64,000 nucleotides of DNA from Actinomycetes bacterium (GTDB taxonomy: Bacteria; Actinomycetota; Actinomycetes; Actinomycetales; Microbacteriaceae). Location of the stretch: contig JAEZHW010000021.1 of NCBI GenBank assembly GCA_023436775.1, positions 21,278-85,277 of the forward strand. The letters are read 5' to 3'. Both the position numbers and the translations under genes were made by a program. The stretch's first letter is position 1. Each line of letters opens with the position of its first letter. Positions 27,415 through 36,405 of the stretch are shown here, piece after piece. A model generated the notes under the pieces. The model saw nothing but the letters and a program-made list of their open reading frames with translations, did not search any database and had not been told where the DNA came from.

Positions 27415-27435
27415 CGGATGATCGGGAGAATTGCA

Positions 27436-28944
27436 ATGTGGCATCGGCAGGATGACCTCGGCATTCACGTCACTGTCGCGCCCGTCGCCGATCCGGAATC
27501 GATGATGGATGCGGCGCTGCGGCGACGGATTGGAGCGTTGAGCACCCGCAACCTCCTGAGGCTGCATCGCTATGTCGCGAAGCTGGCCCTCGGCAGAGTT
27601 CGAGCCCACCATAAGGAGGCGCGGTACCCCCTTGGCGTCCCTGATGAGCCTATGGACCGGGATCTGGTGTTCGTGGATGCCCCGAAGTCGTCGCTCCGGA
27701 AGATCATTCGGACCCACATTCATGAAATGTGGTGGATATGGGAGATCGACATCGCTGTAGCTATGGAGATGGCGCTGTTCACTCTGCTTCGGGAGCGGAT
27801 CGAACCCCGACCATTGCCGCGAGGGACCTGGTTACTGCACGCAGCCGTTGAAGAGCGCGCCGGCGTGACCAACGGCAGGGTCGAAGTGTGGTTGGTACCA
27901 AGAGAGCACTTGGGCTTGACTGACCCGCGTGACTCATACCCGAGCCCGGTGGCTCTGGAAGCGGCGCTCGAAGTCCTGTTCGACGGTCTCGCGGTTACTG
28001 ACGCCGTGGTCACGGCTTCTCCGAGCCTGTGGGAGGTGGACAGAACGATCTCGCTCGGGTCTAACCTGGGGCCGATACGCATCGACCGCGCTCGGCAGTG
28101 GCTGGCTGCGGCGCTTGCAGGGGGTCAGACAGAGGACGCCACCCGCGGAATCAACGTCGTGCTTGGACACGTACAAATCAGAGTTGAATCTCTTCCCCTG
28201 GCGGAACACCGTCACGCGGAGCTGGAGTCCGAACAGCAACCTGTCATTGTGGTTAGCGCGAATGCGTGGCCCGAAGGGCTCACTGTGCGGCTGTTCGAGG
28301 CTGGTCTCTTTGTGGTCGATGACCACGATGTGAACGCGCTGATCTTTGCTGAACAACCTGCAGTTGCGCGGCGACTTCTTGCCGAGGCGCCTCGTACCGG
28401 GACATTGCAGGATTTGGTGCCGTGGCCGGCGTCTGATGGGACGATCACCGAGCATGAAATGCGCGCCATGATTGCGAGGTCTTTGCAGTACCCCGAGCTC
28501 TGGTTCCATGGCAACTACGTCCACTTTGATCCCGCAGGGGAGGGGGTGCTCGGTCAGGTGGCATGGCTCGTCCGTGCACTGCGACCGTTTGGGGTGCGTG
28601 CTCGCATCGAGGCGGTATTGACCGTCGATTCCGGTTCTGTACCTGCGGGCCCGGACGCGCTGCGGGTGGCAGCATCCGGCCAAGACACGCTGTGGCAGGG
28701 CTACCTGAAGGTCGTTCGGCAGCGTCGTAGAAGAAACGAACCGTTGTTTGTCGAGGATTGGAGGGAGCACCGGTGCATCCGCATGACCACCCCGGTCAAG
28801 GCGGCAGAACGATTGCTCGTGGGCGGTGATGTTGAGGTCACGGCGTACACGGCCCAGGTTGAATCCGTCCACAGTCAGCCGGTGGACCGCACCGCACTGT
28901 TCCTTGTTGCCCACACGCGACGGCGCCGACTCAGTTCGCGCTGA
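27436..28944 (+). CDS. Orphan hypothetical protein (502 aa)
   Basis: I do not recognise this protein. It is soluble, with no signal peptide or membrane helix. It is rich in Arg, His and Trp near the N-terminus ('RNLLRLHRYVAKLALGRVRA', 'IHEMWWIWEIDIAVAMEMAL'), then alternates beta-rich and charged segments and ends RRRRLSSR. No nucleotide-binding or catalytic motif is evident. The ATG at 27436 has GGGAGA six bases upstream, better than the ATG at 27418. It lies 21 bases behind the DUF6188 gene in the same lower-GC segment, so the two probably form one transcript and arrived together. Confidence 0.6.
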   Translation: MWHRQDDLGIHVTVAPVADPESMMDAALRRRIGALSTRNLLRLHRYVAKLALGRVRAHHKEARYPLGVPDEPMDRDLVFVDAPKSSLRKIIRTHIHEMWWIWEIDIAVAMEMALFTLLRERIEPRPLPRGTWLLHAAVEERAGVTNGRVEVWLVPREHLGLTDPRDSYPSPVALEAALEVLFDGLAVTDAVVTASPSLWEVDRTISLGSNLGPIRIDRARQWLAAALAGGQTEDATRGINVVLGHVQIRVESLPLAEHRHAELESEQQPVIVVSANAWPEGLTVRLFEAGLFVVDDHDVNALIFAEQPAVARRLLAEAPRTGTLQDLVPWPASDGTITEHEMRAMIARSLQYPELWFHGNYVHFDPAGEGVLGQVAWLVRALRPFGVRARIEAVLTVDSGSVPAGPDALRVAASGQDTLWQGYLKVVRQRRRRNEPLFVEDWREHRCIRMTTPVKAAERLLVGGDVEVTAYTAQVESVHSQPVDRTALFLVAHTRRRRLSSR

Positions 28945-29021
28945 CGCGGTGCTCTGCGGGGCGAACGCAAACAGCGTTGTTTCCCCGAGGTAAGGGCGAA
29001 CCGACTGGAAGAGCGTGTGGC

Positions 29022-29375
29022 CTATGCCTCGGGCTCGACGACCGGGCAGCCCCAACCGTCGTAGTGGCCGCCGTGGCCGACGACGGTGACCGCGAACACT
29101 TCGGTGGTCATCTGAGTGGTGGCCTCGAGGGTGGCCTGGCCGTCCTTTGTCGCCCGCAGGCACACGAGGCGACCGTCCTTGCTGATCGAGGTCTCGTAGC
29201 CGAGCGATGCCAACTCCTTGGCGCTGGCCTTCGCGTGGCGGCCCTTCAGGAAGTAGACGAAGTGCTCGATCGGGCGGATCGCCGATCCATCGTCGCCGGA
29301 CTCCTGCAGCGAGGTGAGAACCTCCGGGTTGCGGTCGAGGATTTCTAACAGGGCAGCGCGGTTCGGGTCACTCAT
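29022..29375 (-). CDS. RraB-like regulator (ribonuclease E inhibitor family)
   Basis: A 117-residue protein with the conserved blocks of the RraB family: 'DDGSAIRPIEHFVYFLKGRHA', 'LGYETSISKDGRLVCLRATK' and the C-terminal 'TTEVFAVTVVGHGGHYDGWGCPVV'. In enterobacteria RraB binds the RNase E C-terminal region and modulates mRNA decay. In actinobacteria only the fold is established, so the role is an inference. It stands alone, convergent with the orphan gene. Confidence 0.8.
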   Translation of the reverse strand: MSDPNRAALLEILDRNPEVLTSLQESGDDGSAIRPIEHFVYFLKGRHAKASAKELASLGYETSISKDGRLVCLRATKDGQATLEATTQMTTEVFAVTVVGHGGHYDGWGCPVVEPEA

Positions 29376-29506
29376 CGTTCATCCCCAGACAGGTGTTTGG
29401 CATTCGCTGTCCCTTTCTACCTTCTCTGCGGGCGTCGACGGTCAGGCTGGCAGGGAAATGCATGCGCGGCAAGGGCACGGCCCGCAGACACCGGCTCGCA
29501 GCAAAC

Positions 29507-29518
29507 TAGACTGATCCC
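29507..29518 (+). promoter_or_regulatory. -10 element placing a leaderless start at 29519
   Basis: TAGACT (29507-29512) plus six bases leads to the ATG of rpiB. No ribosome binding site is present. Confidence 0.6.
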
Positions 29519-30004
<486 letters not shown>

Positions 30005-30021
30005 GCAGGCGTCGCCCCCAC

Positions 30022-31050
30022 ATGCCTGAGGGTCATTCGATCCACCGGATCGCCCGACAGTTCCGCGCGAACTTCGTCGGGAAGGTCGTTGCTGCCTCCA
30101 GCCCACAGGGCCGCTTCGTCGACGGCGCGGCCATGCTCGACGGGCGCACCATGACGGATGCGCGCGCGGTCGGCAAGCACCTGTTCCTCGAGTTCGACCA
30201 CGACGAGTGGCTGCGGGTCCACCTGGGCCTGTACGGCGCGTGGGACTTCGCCGGCAAGATCACGGTGGATGCGACCCTCGCCTCGGCGGGCGGACGCATC
30301 GGCCAGACCAACCAGCGCGGCACCGACCCGGACCTGCTGAACCTGCCAGCGTCCTTGGATTTGCCGGACGGCTTGTACGGGGTTGAGGACTCGCTGACCA
30401 GTATCGGGGCGCCCCGACGCACCCGGCTGCGCATCTCGGAGGGGGAGCGGGTCGATGAGGTCGGCGAGGCCGGCGACGACACCTTCCCACCGGAACCGGT
30501 CGGCGCGGTGCGGCTGCGCCTACTCACCGATGATGCCGTGGCGGACCTGCGCGGACCGACCGCGTGCGAGGTGCTGGGACCGCTGGGTGTGGAGTCGGTG
30601 CTGCTGCGCCTCGGACCGGACCCCGCCAACGAGAACACCCCTGAGGCTGAGGACGAGTTCGTCCGCCGGCTGCGTCGCAGCAGCACCCAGGTGGGCGTGC
30701 TGCTGATGGACCAGTCGGTCGTGGCCGGTATCGGCAACGTCTATCGCGCCGAATTGCTGTTCCGAGCGCGCCTGAACCCGTCCACCCCCGGCAATCAGGT
30801 GAGCGAGGCGCAGGCCCGCGCGCTGTGGCGGGACTGGGCGAAGCTGCTGGACGAGGGCATCCGCACCGGCCAGATGATCACCATGGACGGCCTCGACGAG
30901 GACGCCTACCGCGCGGCGATGGCCAGCCGCGACGACCGGCACTGGGTCTACCACCGCACCGGGCTGCCATGCCGAATCTGCGGCACCCCGATCGCACTCG
31001 CCGAGGTGGCCGGGCGCAAACTGTACTGGTGCCCGGACTGCCAGCAGTAG
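30022..31050 (+). CDS. Fpg/Nei-family DNA glycosylase (Nei2-like)
   Basis: A 342-residue bifunctional DNA glycosylase/AP lyase. After removal of Met1 the N-terminal Pro2 acts as the catalytic nucleophile and Glu3 assists (MPEGHSIHRIA, the Nei rather than Fpg version). The helix-two-turn-helix is near 'VGVLLMDQSVVAGIGNVYRAELLF', and the C-terminal zinc finger is CRICGTP...YWCPDC. It removes oxidised bases from DNA. It lies 17 bases behind rpiB and is probably cotranscribed. It is longer than E. coli Nei by a central acidic insertion. Confidence 0.92.
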   Translation: MPEGHSIHRIARQFRANFVGKVVAASSPQGRFVDGAAMLDGRTMTDARAVGKHLFLEFDHDEWLRVHLGLYGAWDFAGKITVDATLASAGGRIGQTNQRGTDPDLLNLPASLDLPDGLYGVEDSLTSIGAPRRTRLRISEGERVDEVGEAGDDTFPPEPVGAVRLRLLTDDAVADLRGPTACEVLGPLGVESVLLRLGPDPANENTPEAEDEFVRRLRRSSTQVGVLLMDQSVVAGIGNVYRAELLFRARLNPSTPGNQVSEAQARALWRDWAKLLDEGIRTGQMITMDGLDEDAYRAAMASRDDRHWVYHRTGLPCRICGTPIALAEVAGRKLYWCPDCQQ

Positions 31051-31105
31051 GGCAGTCCCAGGGGCCCGCGCCGCGATACGGCCAGGCCGGGCGGCACCGC
31101 TCGAA

Positions 31106-31594
31106 CTAGATGCTGAGGTGTGAGGACAGGAACCAGCGGTCCTTGACGAGCTGCTGTTCGACCGCGATCGCGACGTCTTGACTGGCGCCGTCGAGCTCCT
31201 CGAGGGTGTCGGCGGCATCGCGCACCAGTTCCAGCGTCGCGTCGATCCCGGCAACCAGTTGGGTAATGATGGCGTCGGCCTGCTGGAACCCCGGCTTCAG
31301 CTTCGGCGTGGTGGTCTTCGCGCCGATGGTCTGGGCGCGAGCATCCAGCGGCAGGCCGAGCGCCACGATGCGTTCGGCGGCCAGGTCGGCACTGTCGCGG
31401 AAGCGGCTCACGACCTCGTCGAGCAGCTCGTGGATGGCTTGGAAGTTCGGTCCCCGCACGTGCCAGTGCGCCTGCTTCCCGTCGGTGGCAAGGGCTTGCA
31501 GATTCACCACGACGGGCTCCAGCACCTGCTGGACGGCGGCGGTCGCGTCCGCGCTGAGCGTCTTTGGCTTGGCAGTGGTCGACTTCGTGGGCAT
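31106..31594 (-). CDS. dps: Dps-family DNA-protecting ferritin
   Basis: A 162-residue Dps subunit. It forms dodecamers that bind DNA and oxidise and store iron, protecting against peroxide. The intersubunit ferroxidase residues are visible: the His in 'KQAHWHVRGPNFQAIHELLDEV', a second His, and the Asp/Glu of the same helix. A Lys/Thr-rich N-terminal tail (PTKSTTAKPKT) may bind DNA. AAAGGAG precedes the ATG at 31594. Upstream in-frame codons are non-homologous. Convergent with the glycosylase gene. Confidence 0.92.
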   Translation of the reverse strand: MPTKSTTAKPKTLSADATAAVQQVLEPVVVNLQALATDGKQAHWHVRGPNFQAIHELLDEVVSRFRDSADLAAERIVALGLPLDARAQTIGAKTTTPKLKPGFQQADAIITQLVAGIDATLELVRDAADTLEELDGASQDVAIAVEQQLVKDRWFLSSHLSI

Positions 31595-31662
31595 GGCTGC
31601 TCCTTTGCTTCCTCGGAGTCTCGACGCTACGCGGCGCAGGCCCAGAAAGGGTGGGCCGAGGC

Positions 31663-31674
31663 TACGCTTATGCT
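31663..31674 (+). promoter_or_regulatory. -10 element placing a leaderless start at 31675
   Basis: TACGCT (31663-31668) plus six bases leads to the GTG of the O-antigen-ligase-like gene. Confidence 0.5.
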
Positions 31675-33156
31675 GTGAATTCCCGGGGGTCAACGTCGAG
31701 CCGAGCAGCGGTCCAATCCGCTGCGCCCACGTCGATCCACGATGCGGCCGCGACCGCGCCACGCCCGTTCTGGGACGACCCCTGGCTGCACGCCCTCGCC
31801 CTAGCACTGATCGGGGTGTGCTGGATCGGGGCGCTGCGGATGGGCGGCGGCCTGCAGGACTACTCGGGGCTGTACCTGCTGGTGGCGGGCCTGCCGCTGT
31901 ACCTGCTCGGCCGAGGCTGGCGACTGCCGCTGTGGCTGCATCTTGCGGTCGCTGCGCTGCCGGGCTCGGTCGCGCTCGCGGCCCTGGTGCGATTCGACGC
32001 TGCCGGGGTGGTGCGCGTGACCTGGACCGCGGCTGCGGCCCTGACCTTCCTTGGCGTCGCTGCCTGGGCCTCGTCGCTGCGCCGACGCGTCGCGCTCGTG
32101 GTGATGGTCGCGGGCGTGATGCTGGTCGACCTGGTCATTTCGTGGCTGGACTGGTTCGCGATTGGTGACCCGGGCCTGCGGATGGCGGGCGGTATGGGCT
32201 GGCACAATCAGCTCGGCATCTTCCTCGCTGTTGGGGCGGTGCTGCTGGCTGCCTGGACGGTGCTGGCAGTGGGGCTTGCGTCGCGTTTGGCTGCGCTGGG
32301 GGCTGGGATCCTGTTCGTCGGGGTGCTGCTCACCGGCTCGCGGGCGTCTCTGATTTTGCTGGTGGCGGCCTGGCTGCTGCTGGCGGTCGTGGGGTGGTGG
32401 CTGCTGCGGCGCTGGGTGCTGGTCCGGCTGCTGCGCATCGGCTTGGGTGTCGCGTTCGGCTTGCTTCTCGTGCAGTTGCCGTGGTGGTTGGCGGGGTTGC
32501 GTGCCGCGCCGACCGCGGTGTTGTCCGGGCGCTACCCGATCGAGAACAGCACCGGGACCCGTATCGAGTTCTGGTGGAACGCGATCCAGATCGGACTGCA
32601 GAACCCGCTCGCCGGCGGCGGCTGGGGCAGCTATCGCTATCTGGCGCGCTGCTTCGGGCCGAAGCTGGACACCGTGCACGCGCACAACGAGTGGCTGCAG
32701 GCCTGGGCCGAGGGCGGCGTCATCGGCGTGCTGCCCCCGCTGGTGCTGCTGGTCGCCGCGGTCTGGGCCGGGCTACGCCGCCTGCGCGTATTCGCCGGAT
32801 ACCGGACCCTGCCCGCAGCAGATCGCTTCGTCGCGATTTCGCGCGACTGGCCCGGCTGGGCCGCCCTGGTGGCGACTGGCATGCTGCTGGCCCACGCCAT
32901 GATCGACTTCGACTGGCTGCACCCGATCCTGCTGTGCCTGCTCGCGCTCACGGCGGCGCTCGCCTTCCGCAGCCTCATTCCGCGGCGAGGCGATGGTCCG
33001 GTCCGCAGCGCAGCACCGGTCGCAGCCATCCTGGTCGCACTCGCGCTCACTGCTGGTGGCTATGCAGCCACCTTCCTCGACCCGCACCAGTTCGCCCTCG
33101 GCACCGACGACACCGCCCGCGCCGAGCACTTCGGCGGCTGCCCCCTCGCTCACTAG
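31675..33156 (+). CDS. O-antigen ligase/polymerase-like membrane protein
   Basis: A 493-residue protein with about eleven hydrophobic helices and a large extracytoplasmic loop. 'GWHNQLGIFLAVG' and 'NPLAGGGWGSY...HAHNEWLQAWAEGGVIGV' are the signature of the Wzy_C (O-antigen ligase/polymerase) family. Such proteins transfer or polymerise lipid-linked glycans on the outer face of the membrane. In a Gram-positive it would act on a wall or capsular polysaccharide or on protein glycosylation. No other glycan genes are adjacent. The GTG start is set by the leaderless promoter. Confidence 0.8.
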   Translation: MNSRGSTSSRAAVQSAAPTSIHDAAATAPRPFWDDPWLHALALALIGVCWIGALRMGGGLQDYSGLYLLVAGLPLYLLGRGWRLPLWLHLAVAALPGSVALAALVRFDAAGVVRVTWTAAAALTFLGVAAWASSLRRRVALVVMVAGVMLVDLVISWLDWFAIGDPGLRMAGGMGWHNQLGIFLAVGAVLLAAWTVLAVGLASRLAALGAGILFVGVLLTGSRASLILLVAAWLLLAVVGWWLLRRWVLVRLLRIGLGVAFGLLLVQLPWWLAGLRAAPTAVLSGRYPIENSTGTRIEFWWNAIQIGLQNPLAGGGWGSYRYLARCFGPKLDTVHAHNEWLQAWAEGGVIGVLPPLVLLVAAVWAGLRRLRVFAGYRTLPAADRFVAISRDWPGWAALVATGMLLAHAMIDFDWLHPILLCLLALTAALAFRSLIPRRGDGPVRSAAPVAAILVALALTAGGYAATFLDPHQFALGTDDTARAEHFGGCPLAH

Positions 33157-33216
33157 AGAGGGAGTGGGGGGCGCGCTGGTAGCTGACCGCGCTGGGAAGT
33201 GAGACGGTCCTCGTGG

Positions 33217-33287
33217 AGGGGCGGACGGGAATCGAACCCGCGTAATCAGTTTGGAAGACTGAGGCTCTACCATTGAGCTACCGCCCC
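33217..33287 (-). tRNA. tRNA-Gly(TCC)
   Basis: A 71-base cloverleaf on the minus strand: acceptor GGGGCGG/CCGCCCC, D-arm GCTC...GAGC, anticodon stem with loop CTTCCAA (anticodon TCC), and T-arm GCGGG-TTCGATT-CCCGT. CCA is not encoded. Confidence 0.95.
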
Positions 33288-33534
33288 GCAGGGACCCATT
33301 TCTGGGTACCAGCACCATCAAGACTAGCGGGTCTGCATCGGGCGTGCGTGCAGCATCGCCCCGCGTCGCAATCGTGCGCTCTGCGCCTCGCCGAGGATTC
33401 ATGGCGGAAATCCGCCGGTCTGTGTGCAGTCTGTGCGGTGTTGCCTCGGCGTTTGTCCGCTAGACTTGCCGGGGCCGAGCGAGCGGCCGATGGTGTCGTG
33501 TGCGTTCGGCGACTCGTTTGAGGCACATGCATAC

Positions 33535-33611
33535 CGGGGCGTAGCTCAGTTTGGTAGAGCGCCCGCTTTGGGAGCGGGAGGTCGCAGGTTCAAATCCTGT
33601 CGCCCCGACCA
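33535..33611 (+). tRNA. tRNA-Pro(TGG)
   Basis: Acceptor CGGGGCG/CGCCCCG, D-arm GCTC...GAGC, anticodon stem CCCGC/GCGGG with anticodon TGG, and T-arm GCAGG-TTCAAAT-CCTGT. The 3' CCA is encoded (33609-33611). It lies just upstream of the trigger factor gene and may be cotranscribed with it. Confidence 0.96.
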
Positions 33612-33674
33612 GCACCGAGACGTTCGGTGCGATCGAACCACAATCATTGAGACACCCTGCAGGAGAGCCACGTC

Positions 33675-35003
33675 ATGGTGAACACCACGGTCGACAAGAT
33701 CAGCCCGACCCGCGCGAAGCTGACCCTCGTCGTCACCCCCGAGGAACTGCGCCCCGCCATCGACGAGGCCTACAAGACCATCGCCAACCAGCTGAACATC
33801 CCCGGCTTCCGCAAGGGCAAGGTGCCGCCGGCCATCATCGACCAGCGCATCGGTCGCGAGGCTGTGCTGCAGCAGGCCGTCGGCGAGGGCCTGGACGGGT
33901 TCTACCGCGAGGCGCTGCTGGCTGAGAAGATCACCCCGATCTCGCGCCCCGAGGCTGACGTCACCGTCTGGCCGAGCGAGAAGGACTTCAGCGGCGACCT
34001 GACCGTCACCGTCGAGGTGGACATCCGCCCCGAGGTGCAGCTGCCGGCCTACGACTCGCTCAAGGTCGAGGTTGACGCCATCGCCGTCACCCCGGACGAG
34101 GTGGAGGACGAGCTGACCCAGCTGCGTCAGCGCTTCGCCACCCTGGTGAGCGTGGACCGCCCGGCCGCGAAGGGCGACCTGACCGTGGTCAACCTCGAGG
34201 CCAGCATCAACGGTGTCGTCGTAGACACCGCCAACGAGGTCACCTACGAGCTCGGCTCGGGTGAGCTGATCGAGGGCATCGACGAGGCGCTCGAGACCCT
34301 GACCGCTGGCGAGTCGACCACCTTCGAGTCGAACCTGCTCGGTGGCGAGCACGAGGGCGAGACCGCCCAGATCGCCGTCACCCTGGTCTCGGTCAAGGAG
34401 CGCGAGCTGCCGACCGCTGACGACGACTTCGCCCAGATCGCGAGCCCCTTCGACACCATCGGCGAACTGCGCGCCGACCTGAAGGAGCGCCTCGAGAAGC
34501 AGAAGGGCTTCAACCAGCTCGCTCAGGCCCGCCAGAAGCTGATCGACCAGCTCATCGAGACCGTCGAGATCCCGGTCCCGACCGAGCTGATCGAGGAGGG
34601 CGTCAAGGCCCACATCGAGCGCGAGGGCAAGACCATGGACGACCCGCACGCCGCCGAGGTGCGCGAGACGGACACCCGCAACTTCAAGGTGCAGGTCATC
34701 CTCGACCAGATCGCCGAAGAGCAGAACTTCCAGGTCGCCCAGCAGGAGATCTCGGACTACGTGCTGCAGTCGGCTGCCCAGTACGGCATGGACCCGAACG
34801 AGTTCGTGGCCGCGCTGCGTGAGCAGGGCCAGCTCGGCCAGCTCGTCGGCGACATCGCCCGCAGCAAGGCTGGCACCTTCCTGGTCGTCAACGCCACCGT
34901 CGTCGACTCGGACGGCAAGGCTGTGGACACCAGCGAGATCGCCGCATCGCTGCAGGCCGCCAACGCGGCCGCCGAGGCCGAGCACGCCGGTCACAACCAC
35001 TAA
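33675..35003 (+). CDS. tig: Trigger factor
   Basis: A 442-residue ribosome-associated chaperone and peptidyl-prolyl isomerase. The ribosome-binding domain contains the signature GFRKGKVP (about residues 48-55). The FKBP-like domain runs over 'KGDLTVVNLEASINGVVVD' to 'VTLVSVKERELP'. The C-terminal chaperone domain is highly charged, and the protein ends His-rich (HAGHNH). GGAGAG precedes the ATG. It stands upstream of clpP1-clpP2-clpX, the common bacterial arrangement, with one small membrane protein gene between. Confidence 0.96.
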   Translation: MVNTTVDKISPTRAKLTLVVTPEELRPAIDEAYKTIANQLNIPGFRKGKVPPAIIDQRIGREAVLQQAVGEGLDGFYREALLAEKITPISRPEADVTVWPSEKDFSGDLTVTVEVDIRPEVQLPAYDSLKVEVDAIAVTPDEVEDELTQLRQRFATLVSVDRPAAKGDLTVVNLEASINGVVVDTANEVTYELGSGELIEGIDEALETLTAGESTTFESNLLGGEHEGETAQIAVTLVSVKERELPTADDDFAQIASPFDTIGELRADLKERLEKQKGFNQLAQARQKLIDQLIETVEIPVPTELIEEGVKAHIEREGKTMDDPHAAEVRETDTRNFKVQVILDQIAEEQNFQVAQQEISDYVLQSAAQYGMDPNEFVAALREQGQLGQLVGDIARSKAGTFLVVNATVVDSDGKAVDTSEIAASLQAANAAAEAEHAGHNH

Positions 35004-35014
35004 GCATTCTCTGC

Positions 35015-35047
35015 GTGGGCTCGGGCAGCGCTGCTGCTCGGGCCCAC
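35015..35047 (+). terminator. Terminator candidate after tig
   Basis: Outer arms GTGGGC (35015-35020) and GCCCAC (35042-35047) and inner CAGC/GCTG can pair, with an internal bulge, 12 bases after the tig stop codon. TTGC follows. Confidence 0.5.
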
Positions 35048-35129
35048 TTGCATGTTCGGGCAGCCTCGGGGTTGCGTGGCAGTCCGCCACGAATTGACCG
35101 GGACGCGCGGGCGGTGCCATGCTCGGGAC

Positions 35130-35636
35130 ATGAGCGACGAGGCGATGGACGCGGCAGCGGAGCATGCGGCGGCAGCGTCCGGGGCTGGGCTGCCATCGCG
35201 GCCGCAGCCTCGCGGCTGGCAATTCGTGCTGGCGGGGGTTATCGCGGCCGTGCTGATGTGGGCGACGCAGGGCCTGCCGGCCCTGCTGCTGTTTCGGCAG
35301 GTCCCCGAGATCGCGAATATTGCCTGGACCGCGCCGGTCTGGGTCGCGGCTGCCGTGGTGTTTGGTATCGCGGTCGGGGTGATCCTGTGGTGGGGGAGCC
35401 GCACCGAGCGCGGCTGGGCGGGCTACGGCCTGACTGCCCTCGGGTCACTGCTGGCGTACTTGGCGGCGCTCTTCGTCGGCTTGCTGCTGGCCGGCCTGGA
35501 TGCTGGGGAGGCCTTCCGTATTGTTTTCGTCTTCGGCGGACTGGTCGGCGGCGCCTGGGGCGGCATCATGATCGTGCTCGCGCTGGCGCGGTGGGTCCGC
35601 CCGGCCGGGTATGGCGCGCCCCGCGACTGGGCGTGA
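35130..35636 (+). CDS. Small membrane protein (168 aa), unknown function
   Basis: A 168-residue protein with a charged Ala-rich N-terminus of about 30 residues and four hydrophobic helices. No family is recognised. The ATG at 35130 has no ribosome binding site, but a -10-like CATGCT (35118-35123) ends six bases before it, so a leaderless transcript is possible. It lies between tig and clpP1. Confidence 0.6.
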   Translation: MSDEAMDAAAEHAAAASGAGLPSRPQPRGWQFVLAGVIAAVLMWATQGLPALLLFRQVPEIANIAWTAPVWVAAAVVFGIAVGVILWWGSRTERGWAGYGLTALGSLLAYLAALFVGLLLAGLDAGEAFRIVFVFGGLVGGAWGGIMIVLALARWVRPAGYGAPRDWA

Positions 35637-35717
35637 CTCTGCCGAATTCGTGATGCCTGTCGGCGCCGAGTTGGAGGGCGTCGCGCAGTACCTGCCTGCC
35701 AATCGTGCGCGCCACGG

Positions 35718-35735
35718 TTCACGCCCAGGGCGAAC
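35718..35735 (+). promoter_or_regulatory. ClgR-type operator upstream of clpP1
   Basis: The 18 bases TTCACGCCCAGGGCGAAC fit, at every defined position, the corynebacterial ClgR consensus as I recall it (WNNWCGCYNANRGCGWWS). The box lies 82 bases upstream of the clpP1 start, and a -10-like TAGATT follows at 35763-35768. ClgR activates clp genes in other actinobacteria. Confidence 0.65.
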
Positions 35736-35799
35736 AGGGCCACGAGCGGCGTTGTGCTCCGATAGATTCGATGCAGGAAGCAGAACGGAGTCCACCACC

Positions 35800-36396
35800 A
35801 TGGCTGACACGCCATTTACGCCGAGCGTCTTTGACCGGCTGCTGAAGGACCGCATCATCTGGCTCGGGTCAGAGGTTCGGGACGAGAACGCGAACGAGAT
35901 CGCCGCCAAGCTGCTGTTGCTGGCCGCCGAAGACTCGGAACGGGACATCTACCTGTACATCAACTCGCCCGGTGGCTCGATCACCGCGGGTATGGCGATC
36001 TACGACACGATGCAGTTCGTACCGAACGACATCGTCACCGTCGGTATCGGTATGGCCGCCTCGATGGGGCAGCTGCTGCTGACCGCCGGCACCAAGGGGA
36101 AGCGGTACATCACCCCGAACGCACGCGTGCTGCTGCACCAGCCGCACGGTGGGTTCGGTGGTACCGCGAGCGACATTCAGACCCAGGCGCAGTTGATCAA
36201 CGACATGAAGCGTCGCCTCGCCGAAATCACGGCCGCCCAGACCGGCAAGACCGTCGAGCAGATCCTTGCTGACGGTGACCGCGACCGCTGGTTCAACGCT
36301 GAGGAAGCGCTCGAGTACGGCTTCGTCGACCACATCCGCGCCTCGGCGACGGACGTGTCCGGCGGTGGCGGCACCGACGACAAGAGCGGCAAGTAG
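35800..36396 (+). CDS. clpP1: ATP-dependent Clp protease proteolytic subunit ClpP1
   Basis: A 198-residue serine protease subunit. The triad is visible: Ser88 in GMAASMGQ, His113 in LLHQPHGG and a downstream Asp (near 'GDRDRWFN'). It assembles into heptameric rings, in actinobacteria usually mixed ClpP1/ClpP2 tetradecamers, fed by ClpX or ClpC. GGAG lies nine bases upstream of the ATG at 35800. clpP2 follows after 9 bases, in one operon. Confidence 0.96.
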   Translation: MADTPFTPSVFDRLLKDRIIWLGSEVRDENANEIAAKLLLLAAEDSERDIYLYINSPGGSITAGMAIYDTMQFVPNDIVTVGIGMAASMGQLLLTAGTKGKRYITPNARVLLHQPHGGFGGTASDIQTQAQLINDMKRRLAEITAAQTGKTVEQILADGDRDRWFNAEEALEYGFVDHIRASATDVSGGGGTDDKSGK

Positions 36397-36405
36397 GAGA
36401 CGCTG

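Noticed and set aside
33441..33466. TTGCCT and TAGACT as promoter of tRNA-Pro
   Set aside because: The spacing between the two elements is only 14 bases and the -10 is almost 70 bases from the tRNA, so I did not list it.
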